A stretch of 64,000 nt of DNA from Akebia trifoliata (GCA_017979445.1 CM030718.1:25663021-25727020), one strand, 5' to 3'. Positions 44,735 to 56,459 are shown, numbered from the stretch's first letter. Notes: a model not told the origin generated them from the letters alone. A program made the numbers and translations.

Positions 44735-44838
44735 TAAAATCTATAATTGGATTACGGTAGATTCAAATTTTAGATTCCGTACGAAAGGCCCTCCATTCTT
44801 TAAAGATCCTAAACGTGGGCCTAATCCAAAGGTAAGGT

Positions 44839-45025
44839 CACGTGTCAACTGACCAATAAGTTAGGTCCACGTGGGTAGATTGGCACGTGGAGTATAGCCA
44901 TTGGATAATATTTCTATACTCACGTGGTTAAGAGTTTGTATCACGTGGGCTACACTTACGGATGGATAAGAGAGCAACCCCACCATGAGAGTGATATTCA
45001 TCACAGATCTCTACCATTTAAAGGC
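44839..45025 (+). promoter_or_regulatory. MIR530b promoter with five G-boxes and TATA
   Basis: CACGTG at 44839-44844, 44868-44873, 44884-44889, 44921-44926 and 44942-44947. TATA-like CATTTAAAG at 45017-45025. The first, fourth and fifth boxes align with boxes of unit 1. Confidence 0.7.
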
Positions 45026-45101
45026 TTTTTTTAAGTTTTTCTCTCATCTCCATTTCTGGCAGTTGAGAAGTTGAAAACTCGAGAGAGTTGTCTGCACTGA
45101 C

Positions 45102-45249
45102 AGCCAAGATATGTTGCATACGTCTGCATTTGCACCTGCACCTCACCAGATTGTGAGCTCTCTCTACTCCAAACCAAGCAAGACCCATGACCCAAAGAGA
45201 GAACACAGCTCTGGTGCAGGTGCTTCTGCAGATGAATGCCATCTTAGCT
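45102..45249 (+). ncRNA. MIR530b: MIR530b precursor
   Basis: Hairpin of about 148 nt. Mature 21-mer at 45125-45145 on the 5' arm, identical to copies a and c. Predicted star at 45212-45232. The star has C opposite mature base 8, a true G:C pair where copies a and c have G:U, so this is the best-paired duplex of the four. The upper stem 'gagctctctct' pairs with 'agagagaacacagctc'. Full promoter upstream; a CT-rich tract and 'ctgcaggttatgattctg' downstream as in copy a. Confidence 0.93.
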
Positions 45250-45919
45250 CATTTAAACAACCATCTCTCTCTCTCTCTCCATGCAAGACCAAGATCACCA
45301 TTTATTTCTGCAGGTTATGATTCTGTGTGTGTGGCTCATCAATCTACATCAGCCATCTGTCCGATAGTGGTGGACGAAGGTGAGTTAGAACTCATCAATG
45401 GTTGCATTGGTGCTTGTTATTTATGATTTTTTTTAAAATTTTTTATTTTTTATTTTATTAATCTAGATGTTTCATGAGACACTTATGGCTCTTTGGTTGT
45501 GTTGTCCTTCTATGTAGTAAGACACTTAAAGTGTTCTAATGATTTTTGTTTTCTGTTTGTTAATTTGTTCTCTCAACTGAGTACGTAAATCCAACCCACA
45601 CAAATGAAATATGATTGTTTCCTAATCATCTCTTGTTACCTTGTATTTGGTTCTAAGGTTTTTTTTTTTCTTTAGTGTGTTAGGTTCAAATAGCCAAAAA
45701 TGTGATGGGTGCAAGGTGAAGTACATGGGAGAAATGTCAATGAGGATCATATCATGTTTCTTTTCTTGATTTATATAATATTATAAGAACCATAATAGGA
45801 TTTGTATAGAAAATAATAGAAAGAAATCCTAACCATAAGTAAACTCTAAATCCAACTTTTTTTTTTGGGGTGCTAATTGGAGCAAATTGGATTAGTTACC
45901 AAAGACATAGAAGTTAGCC

Positions 45920-46300
45920 ATGAAGGATCTTCGAGCCGCAAGGAATAAAATAGGGCAGAGTGAAATATCCTTAAAGCATGGTTAGCTTAGGCATCTGCAA
46001 CAAAAGTTCCCTTCCTAGACAAATGATATATATTTCAACTATTCTGACTGTAGTATAATAAGACATTTTTCATAATCTTCATGAGAAGATTGTCTAGTGT
46101 ATCAATATACATTTTGGGACCAAGAACATTATTTCCCATTTCAACACAAAGCCATAAAATGTATACCTTTAAAATCATCAAACACACCTTACACCAATAA
46201 AACACTAGTATTAATATGCTAATTAATTGATGATCGTCTCTCTTGTTCCTTTCCTTCCATATCATCTAAAAATTTGCAAAGGATGTTGGTGCCGACATGA
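45920..46300 (-). pseudogene. LINE remnant, unit 2
   Basis: The minus strand reads 'MIWKERNKR' then 'DDHQLISILILVFYWCKVCL' near 46265-46150, the counterpart of 27530-28022 with a short deletion. The RNase H-like end 'YHLSRKGTFVADA' lies near 46030-45990. Broken by stops. Confidence 0.6.
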
Positions 46301-47286
46301 TTTCCTCTCTATGAAAGAAAGCCTTTATTTGCTAGCTTTCAAATAGTGATCGGATGGACTTAGTACACAATACATCTATGAGTGCATCTTTATATTTTAT
46401 TACAATGCATCCTTGTCTAATATCACATCTCTTACCATGTTAGATTTGATTTTTGATTGATTTCTTTCCTTGACGTTTATTCCAATCTCTTACAAAGTGA
46501 TCTTTTTCCCATATACATAACAATCACCTTTATTCATTTTGGATTGGTCATTCTTTTTGAAAATTTCTTGAATGGTTTCCTCTCAATAAAATGTTTGTTG
46601 TCTTTTCTTCTTCTTTTAATTTACACTCTCAACTATATGGGCCTTATTAGGCTTGGATTGATTATCCGTTTTGTTTATAATCTTATTTTCTTCTATTTTT
46701 GAACTCCTAGATATTCCATCCGTTTTGTTGTGATAATTTCAATGAATACTTAGAAAAAGGCATGAATTCATTTACAATTAAAGGGTCGTAGTGGCCAATT
46801 ACTCTCATTTTTCTTAACAAATTGAGGCTAAGAGAGTAATTGTCCTTTAAGATCTCTAGAGAATTCTTTGAAGGAGAAGAGTATCCATACCCTTTAAATG
46901 AGATCGATTTTCAATAAAACCTTGATAAAGGGTATGAGCTTATCCACAAATGAGGGGTCTTAATGGTCAATTACTTCCTTATGAGTCATAACTAATTAAG
47001 ATTAGGAAGGTAATTGTTCTTTAAGATATTTCTAGAGAAGCCTTGGAAGCACTTGGGTCTTTGACACTTGGGAATGCTTTTACTCACATAAAAACCAAGA
47101 AGGGAAGCTTATGTGAATGATTGAGATGGGTAATGAGGGAAATTCCTCCCTATTTCAACTAAAGAGGTAGTGAGTGTAATTAAGGAGGGATAAAGTGTAA
47201 AAACACCTTAAGATCTCCCATTAGAGATCTTTAGAGCGTAATTGAGAGTCAAGGGGTACCAGAATCTTAACAAAAACCGTTGGGTA
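46301..47286. other. Duplicated block and flank, no gene
   Basis: 46301-46735 parallels 28790-29260. The rest repeats AT-rich text such as 'gaggggtcttaatggtcaatt' and 'aaagggtcgtagtggccaatt' (46780 and 46960), a diverged internal repetition of about 180 bp. Confidence 0.4.
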
Positions 47287-47291
47287 TGTAC

Positions 47292-48198
47292 TGTGAGAGA
47301 CTAGGTTGCATCATATTATAATGCATGAGGTACATTGTATCATTATCAATGTATCTCATCACAAAAAGAAAGTGGTGATGGAGAATAAAATATTTAGCAA
47401 TATCTATAAAGATATTTTATATTAGGAATTATTATGGATAATTGGTATCTTTATATCAGACTATTTTCTATATCTTGGTTGATGTAATCTCTATAAATAT
47501 ACTAGTATAGTTTATATAATGATCATCCAAGAACTCTTAATAAAAAAAGATTTCTACGTGGTATCAGAGCTCAAGCTCCATTGAGCACATTGGTCTTTGT
47601 GTATCGTTTCTTCGACGATGGCAGTGACTTCAATCGCCATCTGCCATCACCGGACATAAATATTTTTTTATCCTTCCACTTTAGGGCTATTTTTTTTATT
47701 TAACCCACGCAATTTTACTTTGTATGCTTATGGGAGAGATCATGACGTACCTGATCTAGTGTGCCACTGGCTCCGATAGACTCAAAATGAGCGGGATGTG
47801 ACAATGATGGACTTCACAAATAGACGGTGACCACCATCAAGTCCAATTGGTTGTTAATGACAATTCACCATCAATTTTTACATGAGATCAAGAGTGGGTT
47901 ATTCAATTAAACTAGTTGCATACTCTTTCTTCAAAAGACCATGCAATTGTGGGAGGATGTAAGAGAATAGGATGCATCACATTATGATGCATGATATACA
48001 TTGTATCATTATCAAGGTATCTTAGCACAAAAGGAAAGTAGTGATGGAGGATTAAAATATTTAGCAATATCTATTAAGATATTTTATATCATGAATTATT
48101 ATAGATAATTAGTATCTCTATATTAGGCTACTTTCTATATCTTGATTGATGTAATCTCTATAAATATCCAAGAATTCTCAATAAAAAAGATTTCTACA
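47292..48198 (+). mobile_element. Small noncoding LTR retrotransposon with TGTAC target duplication
   Basis: LTRs at 47292-47558 (267 bp) and 47958-48198 (241 bp), sharing 'gatgcatcaNattatNatgc', 'gaattattatNgataatt' and 'aaagatttctac'. The primer-binding site TGGTATCAGAGC (47559-47570, initiator-tRNA-Met type) follows the first LTR. A purine-rich 'gtgggagga' precedes the second. Duplication TGTAC at 47287-47291 and 48199-48203. The 399-bp interior has no coding capacity. Confidence 0.88.
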
Positions 48199-48630
48199 TG
48201 TACATAGGACATAGACCAAGAAAAGTTTCTATGGGTCCATACCATGGGAACTGACCGGGCTATTTCTAGCTTGGCCCATGCCTTAGACATGGACTTCTAT
48301 CAATTTTGGCTCCCTTTCCCTAGTCCTCCCTTGGATTACTCTAGAATGAGATTTTATCGGGTTTTGGGACCTCGTTCCTTTCTTGCAGGTTCCTGGGATT
48401 CATTTGGGATTGGCCAGGCAATTTTAGGGTGTCTACAATTAGCATATTCTGTGCGTTCATGCGGGTACCTCCAGCCTGAAAACAATTTCTGACACCAGTT
48501 ATGTTGTATTACCAAGTTGGTTTTCCACCCCATCTAAATTTCCTTTAAAAAAAGTATAGTACATCAAGATCCATTTTTATGCTCTATTCTGGCTCAAAAT
48601 AGTTGCTTTCATGCTTTTATGATATATAAT

Positions 48631-48908
48631 CACTATGTGAAAACTGAAAATTTTAACACAAGAATTTGATGGGCCAAAACCCACAAATTTTAGAAATTGA
48701 ATTTTGAGGGCTCATGGCTGTTGAAATTTTTGATGTTCTCCAATTCGATGGCTTAGAGCCATCAAATTTCTGTCATCCTCAATTAATTTGATGGTTTCGG
48801 TCTATCGAAAAAAAATATTTGACAATGAAAATTTTGATGACTTGGTCCGTTGAATTTTATGAAATTCAACGGCCTTGGCCTGTCAAATATAGGTTTTTTT
48901 CCATTGTG
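48631..48908. mobile_element. CACTA-like miniature element with 3-bp target duplication
   Basis: 278 bp, starting 'cactatgtgaaaactgaaaa' and ending 'ggtttttttccattgtg'. Flanked by AAT (48628-48630, 48909-48911). The corresponding unit 1 site (35317-35319) is empty. Interior holds inverted 'tcgatggcttagagccatc' blocks that can fold. No transposase. Confidence 0.8.
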
Positions 48909-49309
48909 AATCCTGCATTTACTGATAATTTTTATGATTATGCCATGCAATTGGTGAATGGCGTGAAGTAGAGCTGTATGTTCATTGGTTCACGCATTTG
49001 GGTTCATTCACTAAACATGTATTAGACAATATGAATATATTTATGGTTTAGATGAGTAGGTTTTCTAAATTGAATTAAGCTGTTTTCTCTTAACAGGTAA
49101 ATTTTTTTGATATCCAGTTTTTAATGGACATTTTGTCAATTTTTTTATTATAGATTCATTAGGTAATTGCATAAGCAATAGCACTAGATTTGAGGCATTA
49201 GGCAACGGGCAATGTAATTTGTTATTAAGTTGCTTAAAGTAAGTTATTAAGTTAGTAGTAGTAAACTAATAGTAAGGGACAATGACATTAGTTTAGAGCA
49301 TAAAAATTA

Positions 49310-49485
49310 GTTCAGAGCCCATTTGGATACACATAAAAAAGTAACTTATTTACTTTTAATGTTAAAAAGTTCATTTGGATTCACTTTTTTTTTTTAAATT
49401 ACTTTAAAATAGTAAAAGTCCTAACTTTTTAAAAAGCAAAGGAAATTACTTTCTATCCGAACGAGGCCTAAGTTAGTGACTTAAA
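49310..49485. mobile_element. Short inverted-repeat MITE
   Basis: Left 'cagagcccatttggatac' with 'acataaaaaagtaac'; right 'attactttctatccgaac' with 'gaggcc'. Relative of 761-935. Confidence 0.5.
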
Positions 49486-49718
49486 GTTAGTAAATCTCAG
49501 TAATTAACTTGAAGTAAGATAGTATGCAATGATATTGAGCATAGGAATTCACATTAAGCACATGCATGGTCAAATGACATTAGGATGTATAAATGTTATG
49601 TAGAATGGACTTCGTGTTAATGTATGAATGGTTAATTATGTGTATATGTGCATAACAGGTAAGATTTCTAATATCCATTTTTCAGAGGAGATGTTGCCAA
49701 AAACTTCGTAATTTTTTT

Positions 49719-49781
49719 TGAGAGCTACACACAGTTAGTGTGGTATTAGTAAAAATTGGTGTGGTAATATCAACTCCTTTT
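49719..49781. repeat. Half copy of MITE family H4
   Basis: 'gagagctacacacagttag' followed by 'tgtggtattagtaaaaattgg' and 'tgtggtaatatcaactc'. Collapsed copy missing its centre. Confidence 0.45.
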
Positions 49782-49823
49782 GTTTTCCCATTAGTTATTC
49801 CTTAAAAGTAATCGAAACTAGGG

Positions 49824-50671
49824 GTGCACATGGTTTGGATTTTGGCAAAATTGAAATCAAACCAAACATGATCGGTTCTACAAATTTGGAATCGAACCAA
49901 TTCAATTACCCTATAGAATCGAACCAATCCAAACGAACCTTGGTTTGGATTGGTTCGGATCGGTTCTCGGCTCTCATACTTTCAAAAGAGAAAAATTAGT
50001 ATTTTTTCTTTCAAAATAGGAATCCTTTTGATCAGATCATTAATAATGCCTATTTTTAAAGTGAAAATAATTTTATGATTAAATTTTGACTGAAATATGT
50101 ATAAATTAAAAATTAGAGGAAGTTTAATGAGACTAAAAAAAAATTACAATTTTAAAATTTGTATTTTGGATGGATTAGTGAGGAAACTAATCCATAAATG
50201 GTAGATTAACGAATCCAAGTCTTGGTTTGTATAGTATATTTCATCTAACAAACACGGCATAAAGGTTCTCGTAAAAAAATAAGGAACCAAATTCTTTAAG
50301 AAAGTTTTTTCATAAATGGGTTGATCCATTTGAGAGTTGAGAGAGAGATTTGTGTACATTTTTTATGAGTTTTTGTTAGAAAAAAACAGAGGAGATGAAG
50401 TTGAAGACTTTGATGAGTTACCTCTTCATAACATACTAAAACAATTGAGAGAGGGAGAGAGATGGGTTACCTCTTCGTTTTCTGACGAGGTGGCGAGTGG
50501 CGAGGTGAAGGAGATGAACAACAGGTAGGTTTTCTTCAAATTTGAAGAAGAGAGAAATAGATAATAGAAGAACGAAACCCAAAAAGAGTTTATATATATA
50601 TATATAATAGATACTTCAGATTGGTTTGATTCTATTATACCCTTAATCCGGAACTGAACCAAATCAATCGG
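49824..50671. mobile_element. hAT-like element truncated by a TRIM array
   Basis: The left end 'taggggtgcacatggtttgg' matches 63302-63604. 'ggttcggatcggttctcgg' and 'gaactgaaccaaatcaatcgg' lie near the two ends. The expected right terminus is replaced by TRIM sequence at 50672. An open frame at 50337-50528 (63 codons, many Glu/Asp) ends in AACAACAG followed by GTAGG, which looks like an exon-donor boundary. It may be a captured gene fragment, but I do not recognise it. Confidence 0.45.
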
Positions 50672-51170
50672 GTGTCATATCCTAGTTAATTCTCATGACC
50701 TTCTTATATTCATATCTTTTGAAGTAGTTGGTTGGTTAATATGATATCAGAGCATTAGGTTCATATAGGTTATGGGTTCAAATTTTTCCACCTTTAAGGG
50801 TGAGGGGAAGTATTGAGTGTATATTTTCCTCCACTCTTGGGTATGTCATACCCCAATTAATTCCTATGATCCTCTTATATTCATAGTTCTCCCCTTCTCC
50901 AATAAATTGGTCTTTTGGAGTAGTTGGTTGGTTTACATGATATCATAGCGTTAAGTTTGTATAGGTCATGAATTTGAATCTTTCCACCCTTAATGGTGAG
51001 GGAGAATTTGAATGTATATTTTTCTTGATTCTTGGGGTTTGTCATACCCCAGTTAACTCTCGTGACTCTCTTATATTCACAGTTCTCCCTTTCTCCAACG
51101 GATCAGTCTTTTGGAATAGTTGATTGGTTAACATGTAATCAAAGTAGATCTTTTGGAGTAGTTGGTTGGT
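50672..51170 (+). mobile_element. Tandem TRIM-like array
   Basis: About 2.5 copies of a unit near 190 bp. Each unit has an LTR-like part ('tgagtgtatattttcctcc' ... 'cctcttatattcatagtt' ... 'tagttggttggttNaca'), directly followed by a primer-binding-like 'tgatatcagagc', a 40-bp spacer with 'gggttcaaat', and a purine tract 'gggtgagggg'. This is the LTR-PBS-PPT-LTR order of terminal-repeat retrotransposons in miniature. Related to 58170-58807. Confidence 0.65.
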
Positions 51171-51179
51171 TAACAGAAA

Positions 51180-52260
51180 CTAGTTTCATTTCATGGTGTA
51201 CTTATAGACAATTGAATAATAAGGAAATTTCAAAAGAATGGAAACAACTTCACATTAAAGGACTTGTACTATACAGATAAAAAGTGTCCAAGCTATAGTC
51301 CCCATAAATATCTTCTTATTGTGTTCACAATCCATGAGAGATAGTAGGCTTTCCTTTAAGGATAATCTTCAAGGATATTCCTTACTATGAAGGAGACGTT
51401 CTATGTTGAGTTTGACTTAGAGAGCATCCTATACAGGGGGGTTCTTGAAAAGTTTGTTTGTTTGTTAAGTTATCTTGAAAAGTTATGAAACATATGCTTT
51501 GATGTTGACTCATCCTTAATGCCTAACAAAATTTCTATTTTGCAAAAGAGAAAAGTCAAAAATCGACTAGTTGCACACCACTAGTGGCTGGTTGCATCCC
51601 AATCTTAAAAAATATTACATTTTTCAAAAATAAAAAATAAAAATCTTTCCTACCTTACAAGTTGTACTTCATTAGGATAACAGTTTGTCCATTTTCCTTA
51701 TTAAATATGTGTCCTCTTTGATTTAAGATATTTAATTATTAATTGATTGACTTGTTTTGATTTGTTGAGGAAATTGATAAAAATCAATCAAAAGTCTTTT
51801 TTACAATTTTATATAATATCTGGAGGCATGATTTAAGATATATATATATTTTTAAAGATCCAATATTTTTTTTTTTATTAAATGCAATCACACAAATGGA
51901 GTGCAAGGGAGAATTTTTTAAGTGATGGAGTATAATTGATAATGAAAGGTGTGCAACTAGTTGTTCCCAATTCTTATGAGTTGGGATTATTTCCTCATTG
52001 GCAGATTCCTTTCACACCTTGAATGTAAATATCACGTCCTCTCATGACGTCTGGAGTGGAGCGCCTCAGAGAGAACTCGTGCAAGCCACGAAGGTGAGAA
52101 TCATGCAACTATGCCTTCAACTCCAAAATATCAAATATTGGTCATCAATCAATATCTAAGAATACTTTATTAACAATAAAGGACTTTTTGACGAATTGGC
52201 TATAATTCTTGAAAAAGTTGCTAAATGGGACCTTGATGAGAATCGACCCTTCAAGTCTAT
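51180..52260. other. Duplicated noncoding block at the end of unit 2
   Basis: Matches 37280-37450 and 37840-38150 of unit 1. Contains the empty site for the unit 1 L1 at 51470-51482. No gene. Confidence 0.45.
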
Positions 52261-53675
52261 CTTCTCTCGTCACTATTTCCGAATATGTTGTAAAAAGATA
52301 TTTTTTCTCTTTATCTTTAATAAATTCTTGTAACCCTTGTAGAAGGATAAATCCTTTTTACTTTTATTTATATTTTTTTTTATAAAGGGGTCTCCAGACT
52401 TACGCTCGACTAGGGGAACCGGATGAGTCAAGTCTGGAACCAAGGCACGTGCTATGTCCGAACATCACATGCACCAAGTAAGTGAGAGAACGCCCTCGTG
52501 GGTGGTCCCAAGAAAATATTTCTCATATTGGATATCGACCACACAACCTACGGACTCTTACCGGTTATTGGATTTGAATTGGCCATCGAGCCATCCCCTC
52601 GAGGTTACAAGGGTAAAATCCTTATAAATACATGCCTAGTCTCTATTCAAAATTATAGAAAAATAGAAATAAAAAAGTTACCCAAGTTGTTCTTACAATC
52701 AATGGAAATGATGACAACATGATGAAACATATCTCAAGCATAGTTAGTATGGCTCAAGATTGAAGAATATGTAAGAGAACATCGTCACTATTGAAAAAGA
52801 AATAAAGTGGTTCAAAGGCCATTATTAATGCATATCCAACATACTTGATAAACCACCGTCTAAGGGGCCTCGCTTTGCCACTATAGTCGTGTGTTTGAAA
52901 TTACTAGGTCTTTTGAATTACTTTGTTGCATTTTGGAAAATTTTCATGGGGTTAGGACATTTGATTGTAGGGACTAGTCCCGTCCTATAAAGGGTGTGGG
53001 ATATATATTTGAGCTACCGTGTTTTCAAACAAAAGGCATGCCTCTCGTCTCCAACATGTATGAAAAAAAAAACCCCTTAATTTTTCTTTTCAAAACAATT
53101 CTTTTAATGTATTTAACCTCTTCAATACATTGTCTTGAACCTCACCTTAATTCCTTATTGAGAAATCTTGATTTATTTTTTTATCCAAAATTTCATCATC
53201 TTCAAAATCATATCTTGCTTTTGAGGTATGAAGTAGATTGAATCTTAAGAAGATTAGGATAAATTTTTTTAATAGCAATCCACACATGAAAATTTATTAA
53301 AATTATCGAGGCCCAAAAGAATATTCTATTAAATTCGAAATTGGATTCCAAATTGATGAGTTAGTGCGAGCTTATACAATCATTTGCTCACTTAGTTTTC
53401 AAAATATATGTATTGGCTTTTGTGCTTTGGTGGATTATCTAAAATCATTTTTATGATCTATGTGGTGTTGAATGGATATCTATACAATCCAATATTTCAA
53501 TCTAAAATACATGGCAAAACATCTGATATTTATATAAAGAATCGGTCACAATCAAAGCATCTAGTCCACCCAAACAATAACTGAGAAGTAACACATGAAG
53601 AAGTCTAACTTGATGACGGTGGACCAGGCCCATCAGACATTAATAGGCTCATATTTCGGACTGCGCCAATAAAGT
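52261..53675. other. Stretch without a recognised gene
   Basis: 52380-52620 is slightly GC-richer ('cttacgctcgactaggggaac', 'ccatcccctcgaggttac') and unlike its neighbours, which suggests an inserted element, but no ends or domains were found. Open frames of 74 and 81 codons have no recognisable motif. Confidence 0.3.
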
Positions 53676-53772
53676 TACTATTACCACACCAACTGTGTTC
53701 AAATTTTTGGTGATTTACATATGAATTGGTGTGGCATTAGTAAAAGTTGATGTGTCAACAACAGCTCTCTAA
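53676..53772. mobile_element. MITE family H4, short form
   Basis: Left 'agttactattaccacacc', right 'ttgatgtgtcaacaacagc' then 'tctct'. Inner 'gaattggtgtggcattagt'. Confidence 0.55.
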
Positions 53773-53818
53773 ACATAACAGCATACAAAATGGGATCGAT
53801 GGTTTTTAGTTTGATATA

Positions 53819-53989
53819 ATATTTTCACACCAACTTTTGTTTATACCACACCAATTAATAACATTAGAGAGCTTCTATATAACAGCCCATTTTTTTTACT
53901 TATAACACACCAAAATATAGGTAGATAATCATTTAATTTTATAAGGATTAATGTATTGTAATTAAAAGTTGGTGTGCCAATAGAATCTC
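53819..53989. mobile_element. MITE family H4, two overlapping copies
   Basis: One arm 'ttttcacaccaacttttg' (53822 on) is followed by a second full copy from 'agagagcttctatataac' to 'gttggtgtgccaatagaatc' plus 'tctc'. Confidence 0.5.
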
Positions 53990-55566
53990 TCAAAAATTAT
54001 GTACCAAACACCAGATTAAAATTATAGGTGCACAAAAATATGTCTAATACAGAAGGAAGAAAAGAAAACAAAGAAAAGAAGAAGAATTGAAGAGCAGCTG
54101 CAATGATATTCCATAGCATCCGATCTTACCGATCAAAAATAAAAATGCAACCATCGATTTCTTCTTGATCAGTCACTCACTCTCGTGATTCGGTTTCTTT
54201 GATCTTGAAGAGATTTCTTGTTTGAACGAAACCCAATCAAAAGGCTTATCAGAGAATAAAATGAACTAAAAGAGGTGCCATCATTACAAAGTGAAATTGA
54301 TCTCCACACCCCAAACACCATTATTAATTTCTTTTATATTTGTGTGATAAGAAATGGATGAGGTAATATTTAAGCCTTATTTGACCATATATTGGATTAG
54401 AAAAAAATTCAACATAGTCTGGGAACCAAATATATTTACTTATGGCCTCGCTGAAAGTATTTTAGTTCATAATTAACAATTTGGCATACAAAAAAAATTT
54501 GATACAAGTTTAGTTTACAATTTAGTCGAAAATTCGGGCAAAAAGATGGAGAATAGAAAAAATATGATACAAGAAAGGTTTGGATGGTTTAATTCGGGTT
54601 TAACACTTTGAAAATATTCAAACAATTTGGCTATTTACATACAATAATTCACTTGAGCTTTTATGAAATTGGGTAGATAAAGAATAACTTTCATCTCCCT
54701 TTCTAATCGTGGACTCGATAAGATTAGGATCTTATAAATTGATATAAGATCAATCCTTCTTGGGTTATGCCAAAGAAGAAAACAAATCTAATAGAAAAAA
54801 GAGAAATTGGAAGATGCCATGTAACAAATGAATCAGAGACTCGATTTGATTCAACAACCCCTATAATCGACTCAACCAACAACTTTCTCCTATCAATTAT
54901 TAAGATAAAACTAGAATCGAGGAATCTGGAGTGATGAATCTAGATCGGCAAAACCATAGAAAGATTCAACTAAGGTTTGCTCGAATTGATTTTTCATGAT
55001 TTGAAGGTCAAGATCCCTTAAAGTTTATATTAAGTAAAAAAAGTTTTTTCCTACTATTATTAGATAATTGAAAATGAAAAGATTGTCTTTATGTCATTCT
55101 TCATGGAGGGAGTCACATCAATTTGATTTTAATCTTGAGGTAAGCAAGATTGAATGGCATGCCCAATTTTAACAGTGGACCAACTTGAGTAGGGGTAATC
55201 AAATAATGAAAACTGATTTCAAGGCTTTTGAATCTCATGAGTGACATTGTTCTCGAAATATTATATATCTAAGCATTGTTGTGAAAAACTCCAACCTTCA
55301 ACTTGATATGCGAAAAAAATTGAAGAGAACAAACAAGTAAGAAAAATCAATGACAACACAAGATTTACGTGGAAAAAACGATAGAGCCTCACCGATTCCA
55401 CTATGCTCAAAGGCCAAAAAGAAAATTTCAATATTTCCTTTATAAAAAATTACTATATATATATAAGAATGATAATATCCAGAATGTGTATCAGTATTAT
55501 TAAAAAGTGAATGTGGTGGATAATGCTAATTTTCGCATAAGGTCCCTTAGATGAGAGAGAAAGAGA
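53990..55566. other. Stretch without a recognised gene
   Basis: About 54000-54300 parallels 21340-21430 and 22470-22505 ('gagcagctgcaatgatattcc', 'aaaagaggtgccatc'), so it belongs to the inter-unit repeat. Nothing else identified. Confidence 0.35.
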
Positions 55567-55646
55567 AAGAGATTTTATTAGCACACCAACGTTTACTTGA
55601 ATTAGTGTGTTGAAAGAAAAAGTTGATGTGCTAATACCAATTCTAT
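55567..55646. mobile_element. MITE family H4, short form
   Basis: 'agagattttattagcacacc' and 'gttgatgtgctaataccaat' are inverted arms separated by about 40 bp. Confidence 0.55.
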
Positions 55647-55863
55647 GTATCTCGAAACCATAACAAGACACACGAAAAAATCATAAAACATCACGTTAGA
55701 AAAAAAAAAAAATGAAGTATATTCTAAGGGTCTTGTAACAAGTACCCTAAGGGCAAACATTAAAATGCAATAAATGCACTTCAAAAATTGGATTTTGTAC
55801 CAAAAGTGCCCTTAAAAAAAAGTATTTTTATCAAAATATCTTTATATTTCAATTTTCAAAGTG

Positions 55864-55972
55864 TATTGGAGTAACATAGAAATGTAAAATGTACATCGTG
55901 AGGACATTTCTGACGTGGATGTTAGTCAGAACCAACTCCTCTACATTTTAATGTTACTCCAGCATTATCCCT
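55864..55972. mobile_element. Short hairpin MITE
   Basis: Left 'attggagtaacatagaaatg' with 'taaaatgta'; right 'ctacattttaatgttactcc' with 'agcat'. About 109 bp, related at its ends to family H1. Confidence 0.5.
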
Positions 55973-56155
55973 ATAAAGAAAAAAATATATATGAAAGAGT
56001 TTTATAATCATAATTGACAGAATTAGATTTTAATTCCACACGCGACTCATGCGCTTTAAATAAGTCATTATTGAAATAAGGCAAATAATTGCTTTTATAA
56101 TTCAAACTAAATTCCAGGATCGGATGCAGGCAGAGTCAGATTTGAGAAACCTTTT

Positions 56156-56366
56156 CCTTACTAACTTAGTAAGATCTTAACCGTTACTAAGGTCTGTTTT
56201 GTTCAAATGGACTACCATCTCAATAATCCAACACCACATCCCTCTAAAATTCTTTGAAAAACTCTGATCCAATAAAAAAAATCAAAAAACAATTTCTTTT
56301 GAGCATGATCCAGTGTTTGGAAAATGGACGGTAACATCCTTTACTAACTTAGTAAGGATAGTAAGA
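56156..56366. mobile_element. MITE of the 'AACTTAGTAAG' family
   Basis: About 211 bp from 'ccttactaacttagtaag' to 'ttactaacttagtaagg', with inner 'aataatccaacaccacatcc'. Most compact copy in the window. Confidence 0.6.
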
Positions 56367-56459
56367 CTCATCAGCTTTTAATTCCATACAGGCCTCATGT
56401 GCTTTAAATGAGCCAATTATTGAAAAATCATGCTACGTGGCAAGAATTACAAGTAAGAC

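Larger units (their letters stand above)
44820..52260. repeat. Segmental duplication unit 2
   Basis: Diverged copy of units 1 and 3, starting with MIR530b. It lacks the H5 MITEs, the solo LTR/CACTA insertion, the large LINE/Copia block and the L1 at 37454 found in unit 1. Instead it carries its own LTR element (47292-48198), CACTA-like element (48631-48908), hAT-like segment and TRIM array (50672-51170). Confidence 0.7.

Noticed and set aside
50672..51170. CRISPR-like or satellite array
   Set aside because: Units are about 190 bp with LTR, primer-site and purine-tract order; no spacer-repeat pattern, and a plant genome.
52498..52722. Open frame in the slightly GC-richer stretch at 52.4-52.6 kb as a gene fragment
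   Set aside because: No recognisable motif, no splice structure and no conservation in the other units that I could see.
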